Part shown: one piece after another, positions 8,065 through 17,236 of the stretch
Numbering within the stretch: the first letter of the stretch is position 1
Layout of the letters: the number at the start of each line of letters is the position of its first letter
Assembly (NCBI RefSeq): GCF_026341275.1
Contig: NZ_JAIFZO010000002.1
Coordinates: forward strand, 3,688,118-3,752,117
Source: Streptomyces ortus
GTDB taxonomy: Bacteria > Actinomycetota > Actinomycetes > Streptomycetales > Streptomycetaceae
Length of the DNA: 64,000 nt
Direction: 5' to 3'
The notes under the pieces: model-generated
What the model was told of the DNA's origin: nothing
The model's database searches: none
The model's input: only the letters and a program-made list of their open reading frames with translations
Translations under genes and position numbers: made by a program

Positions 8065-8976
8065 ATGGACAACCGGCCCGAAGACATCCCGGAGCGGCCC
8101 GAACCACACGCGTCGCCTCCGCCCGGCTCCACCACCGCGAGTGGCAGCACGGCCACCGGCGACTCCTCGGCGATGCCGATGGCACCTGTGGCACCTGTGG
8201 CACCTGTGGCACCTGTGGCACCGGGGGTTCCGTACCAGAGCACGCAGCCCACGGGCGGCTACGGGCCCCCTCCCGCGCATCCCCCGACCCAGCAGTACCC
8301 GTACGGGCCACCGCCGGGGTCTCCCCCGCCGGCCGGCGGCAAGGGCGGCGCGGGGCGCGCGGTGCTGTGGGCGGCGGTGGGCGCGGTCGTCGCCTCAGCC
8401 CTGTGGGCCGGCGGGCTCCTCCTCCTCGGTCCGTTCGACGGCGACCCGGATCTGGCGGGGTACCGGGCCAGGGCCAACCTCTGCTCCTCGGTCGACTACG
8501 ACTCGCTCAGAACCGAGTACACCGAGGAGGACAGCGCCCCCACGCACAACGCGCTGAAGCACGAGGCCATCGATCAGAGCTACTGCAGCATCTCCCTCAA
8601 GACGTCCTCGACCTCCTCGTACGCGGATGCTTACCTCTCCGTGCAGATGGATCTCCACAAGGAGACCGACCCCTCCGCCGAGTTCACCGGTCTGTGGTCC
8701 GAGTACGGCCAGCGGTACGACGACTACGACGTGGCGAAGGTCTCCGGGTTCGGCGACGAGGCCTATCTGGTGACCGAGGACACCACAACGGGCTCGGGGG
8801 CCGGCGGCAGCCGGGCAGTGATTCTCGCGGTGCGCGACGGCTGGATGACGTACCAGATGAGCTGGAACGTCTACACGACCTCCTACGAGACGAACACACC
8901 GCCCGAGATCGGCGAGGTCTCGCGCTGGGTGAAGTCCGACACCCGGTCGACGCTGGAGAACCTCCGCTCGGACTGA
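8065..8976 (+). CDS. Hypothetical proline-rich single-pass membrane protein
   Basis: The 303-residue product starts at an ATG with a strong AAGGAG site. Residues 1-95 are disordered and rich in Pro, Gly, Ala and Gln, including a VAP tandem repeat. One membrane helix follows at about residues 98-120 (AVLWAAVGAVVASALW). The remaining 180 residues are predicted to be outside and contain a few cysteines (NLCSSVDYDSL, YCSISL). This arrangement, a cytoplasmic Pro/Gly/Gln tail plus an extracytoplasmic domain, is common among uncharacterised Streptomyces membrane proteins. The preceding lipoprotein gene may be related in function, but the hairpins between suggest separate transcription. I do not recognise the outer domain. 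Confidence 0.75.
   Translation: MDNRPEDIPERPEPHASPPPGSTTASGSTATGDSSAMPMAPVAPVAPVAPVAPGVPYQSTQPTGGYGPPPAHPPTQQYPYGPPPGSPPPAGGKGGAGRAVLWAAVGAVVASALWAGGLLLLGPFDGDPDLAGYRARANLCSSVDYDSLRTEYTEEDSAPTHNALKHEAIDQSYCSISLKTSSTSSYADAYLSVQMDLHKETDPSAEFTGLWSEYGQRYDDYDVAKVSGFGDEAYLVTEDTTTGSGAGGSRAVILAVRDGWMTYQMSWNVYTTSYETNTPPEIGEVSRWVKSDTRSTLENLRSD
8181..8222 (+). repeat. 9-base tandem repeat, about 4.7 copies
   Basis: The unit GGCACCTGT is repeated four times perfectly plus a partial copy. It is in frame and encodes Ala-Pro-Val repeats in the disordered tail of the membrane protein at 8065. Copy number could vary between strains without breaking the frame. Confidence 0.9.
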
Positions 8977-9034
8977 CCGGACGGCGTGCGCCTCTCCAGG
9001 CGCGGGAGAGCACGCCCCCCTTCATCCCTCCGAT

Positions 9035-10222
9035 TCATCCCTCCGACCGGGAGGGGCGGGCCGGGTCCGTCCACCCGGCCGACTGCGGCATGAACCTGTT
9101 CCCGGCCGCGTGGGCCGCCATACGGGCGTTACGGGTCCTGACCTCGGGGCCGTCCGGCAGGTGGAACTCCTCGCCCGCCCGCGCGGCCCCGGCCTGCACG
9201 CCCGTGGCGGTCGCCAGCCGCCTGCGCACGTACCGGTCGAGGGCGTCCGGCACCTCGGCCGGCGTCGCGTCCGTGAGTACGTCGCCGAGCACGGCCGCGT
9301 CCATGACGGCCTGGGCCGCTCCCTGGGCCAGGAAGGGCACCATCGCGTGGGCGCTGTCGCCCAGCAGGGTCACGCGTCCGACGTTCCACCGCTCCAACGG
9401 GGCTCTGGTGTAGATGCCGTAGCGGAGCATCCGCCCGGCACGTTCCAGGACGTCCCGCACCCGGACGTCCCATCCCGCGAACTCGGCCAGCTGCTGCCCC
9501 GGTTCGGCCCGCGCGGTCCACGACTCCCGCGTCCGTTCCGCCTCGTCCGCCGTGTGCACGGCCACCACGTTGAGCAGTTCCCCGCGACGTACCCAGTAGT
9601 GGACGAAGTGGCGGCCCGGCCCCATCCAGACGGCGAGTTCCGGCAGGTCCAGGTCGGCCACCCGGTCGGCCGGGAGCAGCGCCCGGTAGGCGGCGGTCTT
9701 CGAGAAGAGTGCCTGGTCCGGGCCGAAGAGCCACTGGCGGGCCGCGGACCGTATGCCGTCGGCCGCCACGACCAGATCGGCGCTGAGGCGCTCGCCGCTC
9801 GCCGTGGTGACCTGGGCGGCCGTGTCGTCCTGGTCGATTCCGGCGACCGCGGTGCCCAGGCGCACCGACGCGGACGGCACCGCGGCGGCCAGCGCCCCGT
9901 GCAGATCGGCGCGGTGGAGGAGGAGGTAGGGCGCCCCGAACTCGTCCTCCACCTCGTGTCCCAGTCGGTAGCGGCAGACGTCGGTCCCGTCGGACCAGGT
10001 GCGGAAGCACACCTCGGCGGGGTGGTACGCCCGTGCGGCGACCTCGTCCAGCAGGCCCAGCCGCCGCAGTACGCGCGTGGCGTTGGGTGCGAGCTGGATC
10101 CCGGCGCCGATCTCGGTGAACCGCGGTGTCTGCTCGATCAGGGTCACCTCGTGGCCGGCCCGGCGCAGGCTCAGCGTCGCCGCCAGTCCGCCGATCCCCG
10201 CTCCGACGACGATCGCCCTCAC
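9035..10222 (-). CDS. FAD-dependent monooxygenase, salicylate/3-hydroxybenzoate hydroxylase-like
   Basis: A 395-residue class A flavoprotein. It shows the N-terminal dinucleotide-binding motif GAGIGG (residues 7-12), the ADGIRS motif of the DG fingerprint and the GDSAHAMVPFLAQGAAQA motif that contacts FAD ribityl in the GD fingerprint. The overall pattern (IGAGIQLAPNATRVLRRLGL) is that of salicylate 1-hydroxylase and 3-hydroxybenzoate 6-hydroxylase relatives, which hydroxylate aromatic rings with NAD(P)H and oxygen. The start is a GTG at 10222 with an AGGTGG-like site. It is divergent from a methyltransferase gene; the pair may modify one aromatic compound, but that is inference. Confidence 0.88.
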   Translation of the reverse strand: MRAIVVGAGIGGLAATLSLRRAGHEVTLIEQTPRFTEIGAGIQLAPNATRVLRRLGLLDEVAARAYHPAEVCFRTWSDGTDVCRYRLGHEVEDEFGAPYLLLHRADLHGALAAAVPSASVRLGTAVAGIDQDDTAAQVTTASGERLSADLVVAADGIRSAARQWLFGPDQALFSKTAAYRALLPADRVADLDLPELAVWMGPGRHFVHYWVRRGELLNVVAVHTADEAERTRESWTARAEPGQQLAEFAGWDVRVRDVLERAGRMLRYGIYTRAPLERWNVGRVTLLGDSAHAMVPFLAQGAAQAVMDAAVLGDVLTDATPAEVPDALDRYVRRRLATATGVQAGAARAGEEFHLPDGPEVRTRNARMAAHAAGNRFMPQSAGWTDPARPSRSEG

Positions 10223-10349
10223 GCCAGACCCCCACCTCGGCCCACTCGCACAGGATGCGCGAAGTGGCCTCATTCAAGCGGCAGTTGACCGGCCGTCATA
10301 GTGCGAAACTCGTTGGACATCGCATCGGCCGGCGGCGACCGTTGACGGA

Positions 10350-11093
10350 ATGCAGCAGACAGAGATCTGGAACGCGGCCACCGCGCGGGGCTACGACACA
10401 CCCGGTACCGGCATGTTCGCACCCGAGACGCTGGGGCCGACCGTGGACCGTCTGGCCCGTCTCGCGGGGGAAGGGGCCGCTCTTGAGTTCGCCATCGGCA
10501 CCGGCCGGGTGGCCGTCCCGCTCGCCGGGCGCGGGGTCCCGGTCACCGGTGTCGAGCTGTCACCTCCGATGGTGGAGCAACTGCGCACCAAGGCCGACGA
10601 GGCGACGATCCCCGTGGTCATGGGGGACATGGCGACCACGGTCGCACCGGGCGAGTACAGCCTGGTCTACCTCGTGTACAACACGATCTCGAACCTGCTG
10701 ACCCAGGCCGGGCAGGTCGAGTGCTTCCGCAACGCCGCCCGCCATCTCACACCTGGCGGCCGGTTCGTGATCGAGCTGTGGGTACCGGAGTTGCGCAAGC
10801 TCCCGCCGGGGCAGACGGCCACCGTCTGGCAGTCCGACCCGGACTACATCGGCCTGGACACGTACGACGTCCTGCGTCAGCACGTCGTCTCGCACCACTT
10901 CCGGTTCGACGAGAGCGAGCGGGCGCAGCTGTTCCGCAGCCCGCACCGTTACATCTGGCCGGCCGAACTCGACCTGATGGCTCAACTGGCGGGTTTCGAG
11001 CTGGAGTCGAGGCACGCGGACTGGGACGGTACGGAGTTCACCGCCGATTCGCGCTCGCATGTCTCGGTCTACCGCCTCCCGCCGTCCCGGTAG
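10350..11093 (+). CDS. Class I SAM-dependent methyltransferase
   Basis: The 247-residue product carries motif I as LEFAIGTGRVAVPLA (residues 44-58), an acidic end to strand 2 (VTGVELSPPMV), a VMGDMATT loop and YLVYNTISNLL as motif IV. This is a Methyltransf_11/25-like enzyme. It lies divergent from the flavin monooxygenase gene across 127 bases, and converges on the sensor kinase gene, which ends 11 bases beyond. The ribosome site is weak. The methyl acceptor is unknown; small aromatic or polyketide substrates are plausible for this subfamily. Confidence 0.88.
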   Translation: MQQTEIWNAATARGYDTPGTGMFAPETLGPTVDRLARLAGEGAALEFAIGTGRVAVPLAGRGVPVTGVELSPPMVEQLRTKADEATIPVVMGDMATTVAPGEYSLVYLVYNTISNLLTQAGQVECFRNAARHLTPGGRFVIELWVPELRKLPPGQTATVWQSDPDYIGLDTYDVLRQHVVSHHFRFDESERAQLFRSPHRYIWPAELDLMAQLAGFELESRHADWDGTEFTADSRSHVSVYRLPPSR

Positions 11094-11104
11094 CCGCCAC
11101 GGCT

Positions 11105-12307
11105 TCACCGCGTCTGCCGCAGCGGCAGACACAGGTGCAGTTCGTACCCGCCGTCGGCGGCGGGACCCGCGATGACGGTGCCGCCCAGCAGCTCGGCTCT
11201 CTGGCGCAGGCCGGCCAGGCCGTGGTGTGCGCCGGGCAGGGCCAGGGCGGGCCGGGTGGGCGCGGTGTTGGTGACGGCGGCTCGTACCGTTCCCCCGGCG
11301 AGCCGTATACGGATGGCGGCCCTGGCGCCGGGGGCGTGTTTGCGGACATTGGTGAGGGCTTCCTGCACGGTCCGGTAGACGGCACGCTGGATGGTGGCGG
11401 GCAGGGCGTCCGGCAGGTCGGTGTGCAGTTCGGTCTCGATACCACTGGTGTCGACCAGCCGCCGCAGATCGGCCAAGGAGGGCTGCGGGGTCAGTTCCGT
11501 GGGGCGGCTGCCGGCGGCGCGCAGCACGCTGACCATGTGCCGCAGTTCCTCCAGCGTCTGCACGCTCAGCCGCCTGATGGTGGCCGCGGCCTCCCGTGCC
11601 ATCGGTTCCTCGCTGCCCACCTGCAGCGCTCCCGCGCGGACCGCGATCAGACTGACCTGGTGGGAGACCACGTCGTGCATCTCCCGGGCCAGTTGCGCGC
11701 GTTCCTTGGCGAGCACGCTCTGCGCCAGCAGTTCGCGTTCGTGCTCGCGCGCCTGCGAGATCTCGGCCAGCCGCAGCGACAGTTCACGGCGGGCCTGCAC
11801 GAGCTGGCCGAGGAAGACCGGTGCCGCCGCCGTCGCCAGGCTGTAGGTGACGGTGATCAGGTCGGAGGGATCGGAGAAGTCGGCGAACGACGGCGAGGGC
11901 CACGTCCACCAGGTGATGTCGCAGGCGGCGAACAGCAGTGCGCAGACCACCAGGAGCACCCGGCTCCGGCTCAGCGAGGCGAGGGCGTACAGCGCGGCCA
12001 GGGTGGCGAACACCGCGTCGCTGACCAGGGCCGCGGGAAGGGCGCACAGGTAGGCCACCAGCGGAAGGTGGCGGCGCAGCGACAGGGCTGCCGCGGCCAG
12101 CAGGGCGGCGGCTCTGCGCCACGGTTCGTCGGCCTCGACGTGCACCCAGATGTCCAGCAGGGCGATACCGATGAGGAGTGCGTCCATCAAGGGAGCCGGG
12201 ACGCGCCGCCCCGCGAGCCACTGCCGTGGGTGCGCGGCACACCTCGCCCAGTCCTTCGGGTGCGTGGCGTCGTGCGCCCGACCGCGCTCGTGCGCGCGGG
12301 ACTTCAC
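11105..12307 (-). CDS. Two-component sensor histidine kinase (NarL/DesK class)
   Basis: The 400-residue product has about five membrane helices in residues 40-170, a coiled linker, and a HisKA_3 dimerisation domain with the phosphoacceptor in REMHDVVSH (His211). The ATPase domain has an N-box EALTNVRKHAPG and a G-box GLAGLRQRAELLGG. This is the usual actinobacterial partner of LuxR-type response regulators. The GTG start overlaps the response regulator's stop codon (GTGA), so the two are translationally coupled. No dedicated extracellular sensor domain is visible, so the signal may be sensed within the membrane. Confidence 0.9.
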   Translation of the reverse strand: MKSRAHERGRAHDATHPKDWARCAAHPRQWLAGRRVPAPLMDALLIGIALLDIWVHVEADEPWRRAAALLAAAALSLRRHLPLVAYLCALPAALVSDAVFATLAALYALASLSRSRVLLVVCALLFAACDITWWTWPSPSFADFSDPSDLITVTYSLATAAAPVFLGQLVQARRELSLRLAEISQAREHERELLAQSVLAKERAQLAREMHDVVSHQVSLIAVRAGALQVGSEEPMAREAAATIRRLSVQTLEELRHMVSVLRAAGSRPTELTPQPSLADLRRLVDTSGIETELHTDLPDALPATIQRAVYRTVQEALTNVRKHAPGARAAIRIRLAGGTVRAAVTNTAPTRPALALPGAHHGLAGLRQRAELLGGTVIAGPAADGGYELHLCLPLRQTR

Positions 12308-12969
12308 CCTTCCTCCCGGGCGCCCGGGGGTTTGAGCAGCCCCGCGCGTTCGGCCAGCAGGGCGGCCTGGACCCGGCTGCCCACGCACAGTTTGGACAGC
12401 AGGGCGCTCACATGGTCCTTGACCGTGCCGGTGCTCAGGTGCAGTCGGGCGGCGATGGCGGTGTTGGGCAGGCCTTCCGCGATGAGGATCAGGACGGCCT
12501 TCTCGCGCCCGCTGAGCCGGGTCACGCGGCGCAGAGCCGCATGCTGGGGGCCGTTGGCGAGATAGCCGTCCACGACGGTGCGGGTGACGGACGAGGACAG
12601 CACGATCCCGCCCTGTGCCAGCGTGCGTACCAGCACGGGCAGTTGGAGGGGGTCGGTGTCCTTGAGCAGGAACCCGGACGCTCCCGAGCGCAGGGCGGCG
12701 GCCACGTACTCGTCCATGTCGAACGTCGTCAGCATCGCCACCACCGGCGCCGCCGGCAGAACGCGCAGCCGGGCCAGCACGCTCAGCCCGTCCACGTCCG
12801 GCATCCGGATGTCGAGCAGCACCACATCGGGCGTCAACCGCTCTGCCGCCGCGACCGCCTGGCCGCCGACGACGGCGCCGACCACCTCGATGTCGTCGGC
12901 CGCGGAGAGGATGTGCTCGAAGCCCGTGCGGATCAACGCTTCGTCGTCGACCACCAGTACGCGAATCAC
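12304..12969 (-). CDS. Two-component response regulator, NarL/LuxR family
   Basis: A 221-residue regulator. The receiver domain (residues 1-120) has the acidic pocket VVDDE (8-10) and the phosphoacceptor Asp53 in VVLLDIRMPDVDG, with the conserved Lys in FLLKDTDP. The C-terminal LuxR helix-turn-helix (about 150-215) contains LSGREKAVLILIAEG and TGTVKDHVSALL. The GTG start at 12969 has an AGGGG site; upstream in-frame codons are Arg/Pro-rich and not part of the family. It is coupled to the histidine kinase by a four-base overlap. Target genes could include the divergent membrane protein at 13145, but no operator is evident. Confidence 0.92.
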   Translation of the reverse strand: MIRVLVVDDEALIRTGFEHILSAADDIEVVGAVVGGQAVAAAERLTPDVVLLDIRMPDVDGLSVLARLRVLPAAPVVAMLTTFDMDEYVAAALRSGASGFLLKDTDPLQLPVLVRTLAQGGIVLSSSVTRTVVDGYLANGPQHAALRRVTRLSGREKAVLILIAEGLPNTAIAARLHLSTGTVKDHVSALLSKLCVGSRVQAALLAERAGLLKPPGAREEG

Positions 12970-13144
12970 GTGCGCCCCTATCGACGTGGACCGCTTCAGG
13001 TTTCGTACCACGCGGGAGGGCGCCGGAGGGTTCCTTCGGTGAGGTTTCCGGCCGGGCGGCGGAGGGCGTCCAGCCGATCGGCTGGACGATGTCGGCCACC
13101 TGCCGGATGGGCCCGGACCGGTGTGCCGCGTCAGCCTGAAACCC

Positions 13145-14389
13145 ATGACACACGACGCGCCTTCAGCCCCCGTACCGGCTCTCACCCCGCCGGACCCGCG
13201 GCCGAGCCGGCCGGCCGACGTCCCCCTCACTTCGTCGGCCGGCCGGCTCATCGGTATCGATCTCGCCCGTGGCCTCGCCGTCCTCGGCATGTACGCCGCC
13301 CATGTGGGCCCCGAGCCGGCCGTGGGCGGGCCGTTGGGCTTCCTCGCCGAGCTGGCCCGCGGCCGGTCCTCCGCGCTGTTCGCGCTGCTCGCCGGGTTCT
13401 CCCTCGTCCTCATCACCGGCCGCCCGCGACCGCGCACGGGCCGGGCCGGACGGCAGGCGGTGGGGCGGATCGTGCTGCGCGCGCTGATCCTGATCGCCGC
13501 GGGCTACGCCCTCACCGCCCTGGACACCGATGTCGAGGTCATCCTCGCCTTCTACGGACTGATCTTCCTGCTCGTCCTGCCGCTGTACCGGCTGCGCGCC
13601 CGCACCCTGGCGCTGCTCGCCGCCGCGAGCGCCCTGCTCATGCCCGTACTGCTGTACGAGATCCAGCAGGCGATCCAGGACGGCGACTGGGCCGACACGA
13701 TCATCGCGGCGGATCCGCTGGCGCGCGTCAGCGGTACGGACGGCCTGCTCGAATTGCTGTTCACCGGCGCGTACCCGGCGCTCACCTGGATGCCGTTCGT
13801 GATCGCGGGCATGGCGGTCGCCCGCCTCGATCTCAGCCGGGCCAGGACCCGGACCCGGCTCGCCCTGACCGGCGGCGGGCTGGCCGTGCTCGGCTACGGC
13901 GGCTCCTGGGTGGCCCTGCACCTCGTCCCGGGCGCCGTCGCCACGATCGCCGCGGCCACGGACGGCGGCGGCGCGGCATCGGCCTGGTGGTCGGACGTCG
14001 TCGGCTATCCCGACGACGAGACGCCGGCCGTGTGGCTGCTGGTGGGCGCACCCCACAGCCAGACCACGTTCTCCGTCCTGGGCAGTACAGGTGCCGCGCT
14101 GCTCGTGGTGGCGGCCTGTGTCACCGTCGCCGCCCGGATGCCGCGTCTGACACGACTGGCCCGGCCGGTCGCGGCCGTCGGTTCGATCGCGTTGACCGCC
14201 TATGTCGCGCACATCCTCGCCATCGACGTGGTCGGCATGGAGGAGGAACCCGGCCCGGCCCTGGTCGCGCTGCTCGTCTTCGTCACGGCGGCCCTGCTGC
14301 TGGCGACCGTCTGGACGCGGTACTTCCGCCGCGGTCCGCTGGAGTACGTGCTGCACGGCGCCACTCGCGTCACGCGCCACATCAGGTGA
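13145..14389 (+). CDS. DUF418/DUF1624-type polytopic membrane protein
   Basis: The 414-residue product begins with a Pro-rich tail, then RLIGIDLARGLAVLGMYAAHVG. That motif marks the DUF418/heparan-alpha-glucosaminide acetyltransferase-like membrane family. About nine to ten hydrophobic helices follow, including the C-terminal TAYVAHILAI segment. Relatives are predicted acyltransferases or transporters in the plasma membrane; none with this exact form has an assigned substrate that I know. It is divergent from the two-component system. The ATG at 13145 and a GTG at 13121 are both possible starts, and neither has a strong ribosome site. Confidence 0.8.
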   Translation: MTHDAPSAPVPALTPPDPRPSRPADVPLTSSAGRLIGIDLARGLAVLGMYAAHVGPEPAVGGPLGFLAELARGRSSALFALLAGFSLVLITGRPRPRTGRAGRQAVGRIVLRALILIAAGYALTALDTDVEVILAFYGLIFLLVLPLYRLRARTLALLAAASALLMPVLLYEIQQAIQDGDWADTIIAADPLARVSGTDGLLELLFTGAYPALTWMPFVIAGMAVARLDLSRARTRTRLALTGGGLAVLGYGGSWVALHLVPGAVATIAAATDGGGAASAWWSDVVGYPDDETPAVWLLVGAPHSQTTFSVLGSTGAALLVVAACVTVAARMPRLTRLARPVAAVGSIALTAYVAHILAIDVVGMEEEPGPALVALLVFVTAALLLATVWTRYFRRGPLEYVLHGATRVTRHIR

Positions 14390-14527
14390 CGCCCGCCATA
14401 GCCCGCCGGGTTCGGCCAGGGGCCGCGAGCGTGACCGGGACGCGCCGACCAAGGTGACGGCATCGAAGATCACTCGTTTGACGGTACTGACAGGTCTTCC
14501 CCCGTCCCCCGAAAGAGCTGAACGATC

Positions 14528-16558
14528 ATGTTTGTGCGCTGGCAGACACCCTCGGACAGCGACCTGGGTGTGCTCGATGTGCGGCGTGCGGAAGCCGCCC
14601 TCATGGAGCACTACGCACGGTTGGTCCGGCTGGTCTACGTCACTCTCCCCCGCTCTCCCGGCCGCCACCGGCGGGTCCTCGCGGCCCACGGCCTCGTACA
14701 GCGGGCGCTGCCCCACCGGGCGCCCGCCATACCGGGCCGGCGCCGCGCGGGCGACGGCCGGGACGCGGCCCCGGACGAGTACGGGGTCCTGCGGACGTCC
14801 GTCCTGCGGTCGGCGATGGCCCAGGACGCGCGGCCCGGTCCGCTCCCCCGGTCGTGGGGCCGGTGGGCGGGACGCCCCGCGCTGCCGGCGGTGTGGGGCC
14901 TGCGGGTCTTCCCGCAGTCGGGGGGCGCCGAGGAACTGCTCCTGGACCGTGCTCTCGCGCAGGCCCGCTGGCCGGTGCGGGCGGCCGTCGCGCTGCTCGT
15001 CCTGGAGAAGCTGTCGGTGGACGAAGCGACCGCCGTCCTGCGGGACACCGGCGTGGCCGAGCCCGCACCAGCACTGCTGTCCGCCCGGCGGCTGATCGAC
15101 GAGAGCGGCCCGTACGCCTCGGACACCGGCGGCGCGGGTGCGGCGGACGCGGCCACCGGACTTCGGCCGGCGTCGGCGGCCGACGGCTTCGCGCCGCCCG
15201 GGTCCGCCCTGCTCGCCCCGGAGTTCGACCCCTGTCTGCTGCACGCGCGCCCGACCGATCTGCTCCGCCGCAGACACCGGGTGCGCTCGGCCATGACTCT
15301 CTCCCTGCTGGCCGCGTGTGTCGCGGCAACCGCCTTTTCCCTGACGGGAGACAGCGGAGTCCCCGTCGAGGGCGGGCGTCAGCGGACGGCGTCGAAGGCG
15401 ACGGACGCCGCGCTGCTGCGCCGTACGCCCGCGGACGTCTGGGCGGACACCGCGCGGGTCGACTTCACCGCCTGGCCCGCCCGCGGCGCGCGCACCGGCG
15501 ACCGGGCGCTGCTGGAGCGCGCCCTGCGGGCCTGGTCGGACCCGTCCTGGCGGGGACGGCGGTCGCAGGAGGCGGGAGCGGCGTCCACGGGTACCGGCCG
15601 GGCGCCGCATCTGCTGTTCGCCGACGATGTCGACGGGCGCGCGGTCGTCGTGCTGCACGACGACCTGACCACCGTGCGCTACAGCGAACCGCTGCACGGC
15701 GACGGCACACCCGAGCTGGTGTCCGCCCTCACCGACGGCGCGAGCGTGACGACCGCCGCCGCGGTCGTCGTCTCCCGCGCTCCCGGGTCCGTACGGATGC
15801 TGCTGGCGCCGTGGATCGCCGATGCGGGCACCCGCGATCTGCTGGCACCGGACACGCCTGCCCGGGAGGTGTCCCGTTCCCGCACCGGCCTCACCGACCC
15901 CCTGCCGGTGCCGACGGCCGACGGCGACTGCCGTGCCTGGCCCGTCGTGCAGCTGCGGTCCTCGACCCGCATCGTCGAGAAGCACGCGTTCCTGCTCACC
16001 GACCTGGGCGGGCTGTCGCCCGTCCATCTCACGTACATGCCGCCGCCGGAGCCGGGCGTGCGTCCGCGCCCGCCCCGGGAAGCCACCGGGCCCGACGCGC
16101 TGCGGGGCTGGGCACGCACCGCCTGCCGGTTGCACGGGATGCGCGGCCAGGGGGTGCGGTCGGTGAACCACTGGGTCTTCGCCCAGCAGGATCTGCCCGA
16201 GCGCGCCGGACGGGCCACCTGGGTCTGCGCCCGCGCCGACACCTGGCGCGGCCCCGGTCGCGTGGAGTACCTGTTCCTGGGCCCCGGCACCGGACCCGCC
16301 CGTTCCGCAGGTGTCCGCGAGAACACCGCCGAGTGCAGCCGGTTCGGCCAGGACGTGCTGGCCGACGTGGACTGGCGGGCCCCTTCCGGGGCCTCCTACC
16401 TGCTGGCCGCCGGGAGCAGGTCCGTCGGCCGCATCGAGGCGTCGGGGCCTCTGCGCGCCGGGACCGACGGACGCTTCCTCGCCGTCCGTGCCCCGCGGAA
16501 GACCGACGCGAAGGTCGTCGGACTGCTCCCCGAGCGTACGGAGGTCCGGGCGCCCTGA
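14528..16558 (+). CDS. Large hypothetical single-pass membrane protein
   Basis: The 676-residue product has two halves divided by one membrane helix at about residues 257-275 (SAMTLSLLAACVAATAFSL). The first half is helical and Arg-rich, with an N-terminal pattern (LMEHYARLVRLVYVTLP, then LVLEKLSVDEATAVL) that faintly recalls sigma-factor-like helical domains. The second half, about 400 residues, is predicted outside the cell and has conserved-looking cysteines (DGDCRAW, RTACRLHG, TWVCARAD, ENTAECSRFG). I know relatives as uncharacterised Streptomyces proteins only. The layout resembles an anti-sigma-factor-like transducer: cytoplasmic helical domain, single helix, sensor domain. That reading is inference. 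An AAAGAG site precedes the ATG. Confidence 0.7.
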   Translation: MFVRWQTPSDSDLGVLDVRRAEAALMEHYARLVRLVYVTLPRSPGRHRRVLAAHGLVQRALPHRAPAIPGRRRAGDGRDAAPDEYGVLRTSVLRSAMAQDARPGPLPRSWGRWAGRPALPAVWGLRVFPQSGGAEELLLDRALAQARWPVRAAVALLVLEKLSVDEATAVLRDTGVAEPAPALLSARRLIDESGPYASDTGGAGAADAATGLRPASAADGFAPPGSALLAPEFDPCLLHARPTDLLRRRHRVRSAMTLSLLAACVAATAFSLTGDSGVPVEGGRQRTASKATDAALLRRTPADVWADTARVDFTAWPARGARTGDRALLERALRAWSDPSWRGRRSQEAGAASTGTGRAPHLLFADDVDGRAVVVLHDDLTTVRYSEPLHGDGTPELVSALTDGASVTTAAAVVVSRAPGSVRMLLAPWIADAGTRDLLAPDTPAREVSRSRTGLTDPLPVPTADGDCRAWPVVQLRSSTRIVEKHAFLLTDLGGLSPVHLTYMPPPEPGVRPRPPREATGPDALRGWARTACRLHGMRGQGVRSVNHWVFAQQDLPERAGRATWVCARADTWRGPGRVEYLFLGPGTGPARSAGVRENTAECSRFGQDVLADVDWRAPSGASYLLAAGSRSVGRIEASGPLRAGTDGRFLAVRAPRKTDAKVVGLLPERTEVRAP

Positions 16559-16625
16559 GGGAGCGGGCGCCGGGTCACAGTCTGTGTCATATCCCCGGCC
16601 GGGCGCGCGGTGTCTGGCACAGGCT

Positions 16626-17105
16626 CTAGCGCTCGTTGCCGAGTTCGGTGTTGAGGGCGTGGAGGAAGTCGGCGATCGTCTCCAGCTGCTCGGGGGTGAA
16701 CTTCCGGCGCGCGGCCTCCGTGCTGCGTGCCAGAGGGCTGAAGTATGCGCGGGCCAGCGCACGGGCGCCCGCGTTGTAGGTGAGGTGGACCACCCTGCGG
16801 TCGGCGCTCTCGCGCGTGCGGCTGATGTGGCCCGCGCGTTCGAGCCGGTCCAGGCAGGCCGTGACGGCCCCGGAGGTGAGGTCGAGGCGCTCCCGCAGAC
16901 GCGAGGGCGTCATCGGCTCACCGTCGGTCACCGAGGCGTCCAGGATCGCGGCCAGCGCGTGGACGTCCGTGGCATGCAGCTCGTTGGCCTGGGCAAATGA
17001 ATGGGCGATCCGGTTGAACTCGCTGTTCAACGCCCGCAGCAGAACGGCGTAGGCCTGAAGATCGCTGGCAGGGGCCTCACGGCCGTCCGAACTGTTGGGC
17101 TGCAT
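16626..17105 (-). CDS. MarR-family transcriptional regulator
   Basis: A 159-residue winged-helix protein with the MarR pattern: the recognition region TPSRLRERLDLTSGAVTACLDRLERAG and the wing SADRRVVHLTYN (residues 75-110), then a dimerisation helix rich in Glu/Leu. It is divergent from the MMPL exporter gene across about 130 bases that hold nested inverted repeats. The normal inference is repression of the exporter and of itself, relieved by a small phenolic or drug-like ligand. The ATG at 17105 is chosen because the family similarity begins shortly after it; no strong ribosome site is seen. Confidence 0.88.
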   Translation of the reverse strand: MQPNSSDGREAPASDLQAYAVLLRALNSEFNRIAHSFAQANELHATDVHALAAILDASVTDGEPMTPSRLRERLDLTSGAVTACLDRLERAGHISRTRESADRRVVHLTYNAGARALARAYFSPLARSTEAARRKFTPEQLETIADFLHALNTELGNER

Positions 17106-17117
17106 GGGACAAGGATA

Positions 17118-17156
17118 GTATCTCTCAATGGTTGAGTTACTTTCTCTTTGAGATAC
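17118..17156. promoter_or_regulatory. Nested inverted repeats, candidate MarR operator
   Basis: The inner palindrome CTCAATGGTTGAG (17124-17136) has perfect five-base arms. An outer pair, GTATCTC (17118-17124) and GAGATAC (17150-17156), is also perfect. The region is unusually AT-rich and lies 13 bases upstream of the marR start codon, between the divergent marR and exporter genes, exactly where a MarR dimer would control both promoters. Confidence 0.6.
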
Positions 17157-17236
17157 CTTGGCCCTCGGCCGCTGTCCGGTCCATGTCCTGCGCCACGCCT
17201 GCGCCACGCCTGTGGGGAAAGCTGTTGAGAGAGTCC

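Noticed and set aside
9110..10288. A 392-codon plus-strand frame opposite the flavin monooxygenase
   Set aside because: The minus strand carries all three FAD fingerprints in order; the plus-strand product has none.
11105..13153. A single 682-codon kinase reading through the response regulator gene
   Set aside because: The part upstream of 12307 is in a different frame from the well-defined response regulator and is not protein-like. The GTGA overlap gives a normal kinase of 400 residues.
13163..16762. A 1199-codon open frame on the minus strand
   Set aside because: It is antisense to three convincing genes (DUF418-type, the large membrane protein and marR is only partly outside) and its translation is Arg/Gly/Pro/Gln-rich without motifs. 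Such mirror frames are expected from GC-rich third positions.
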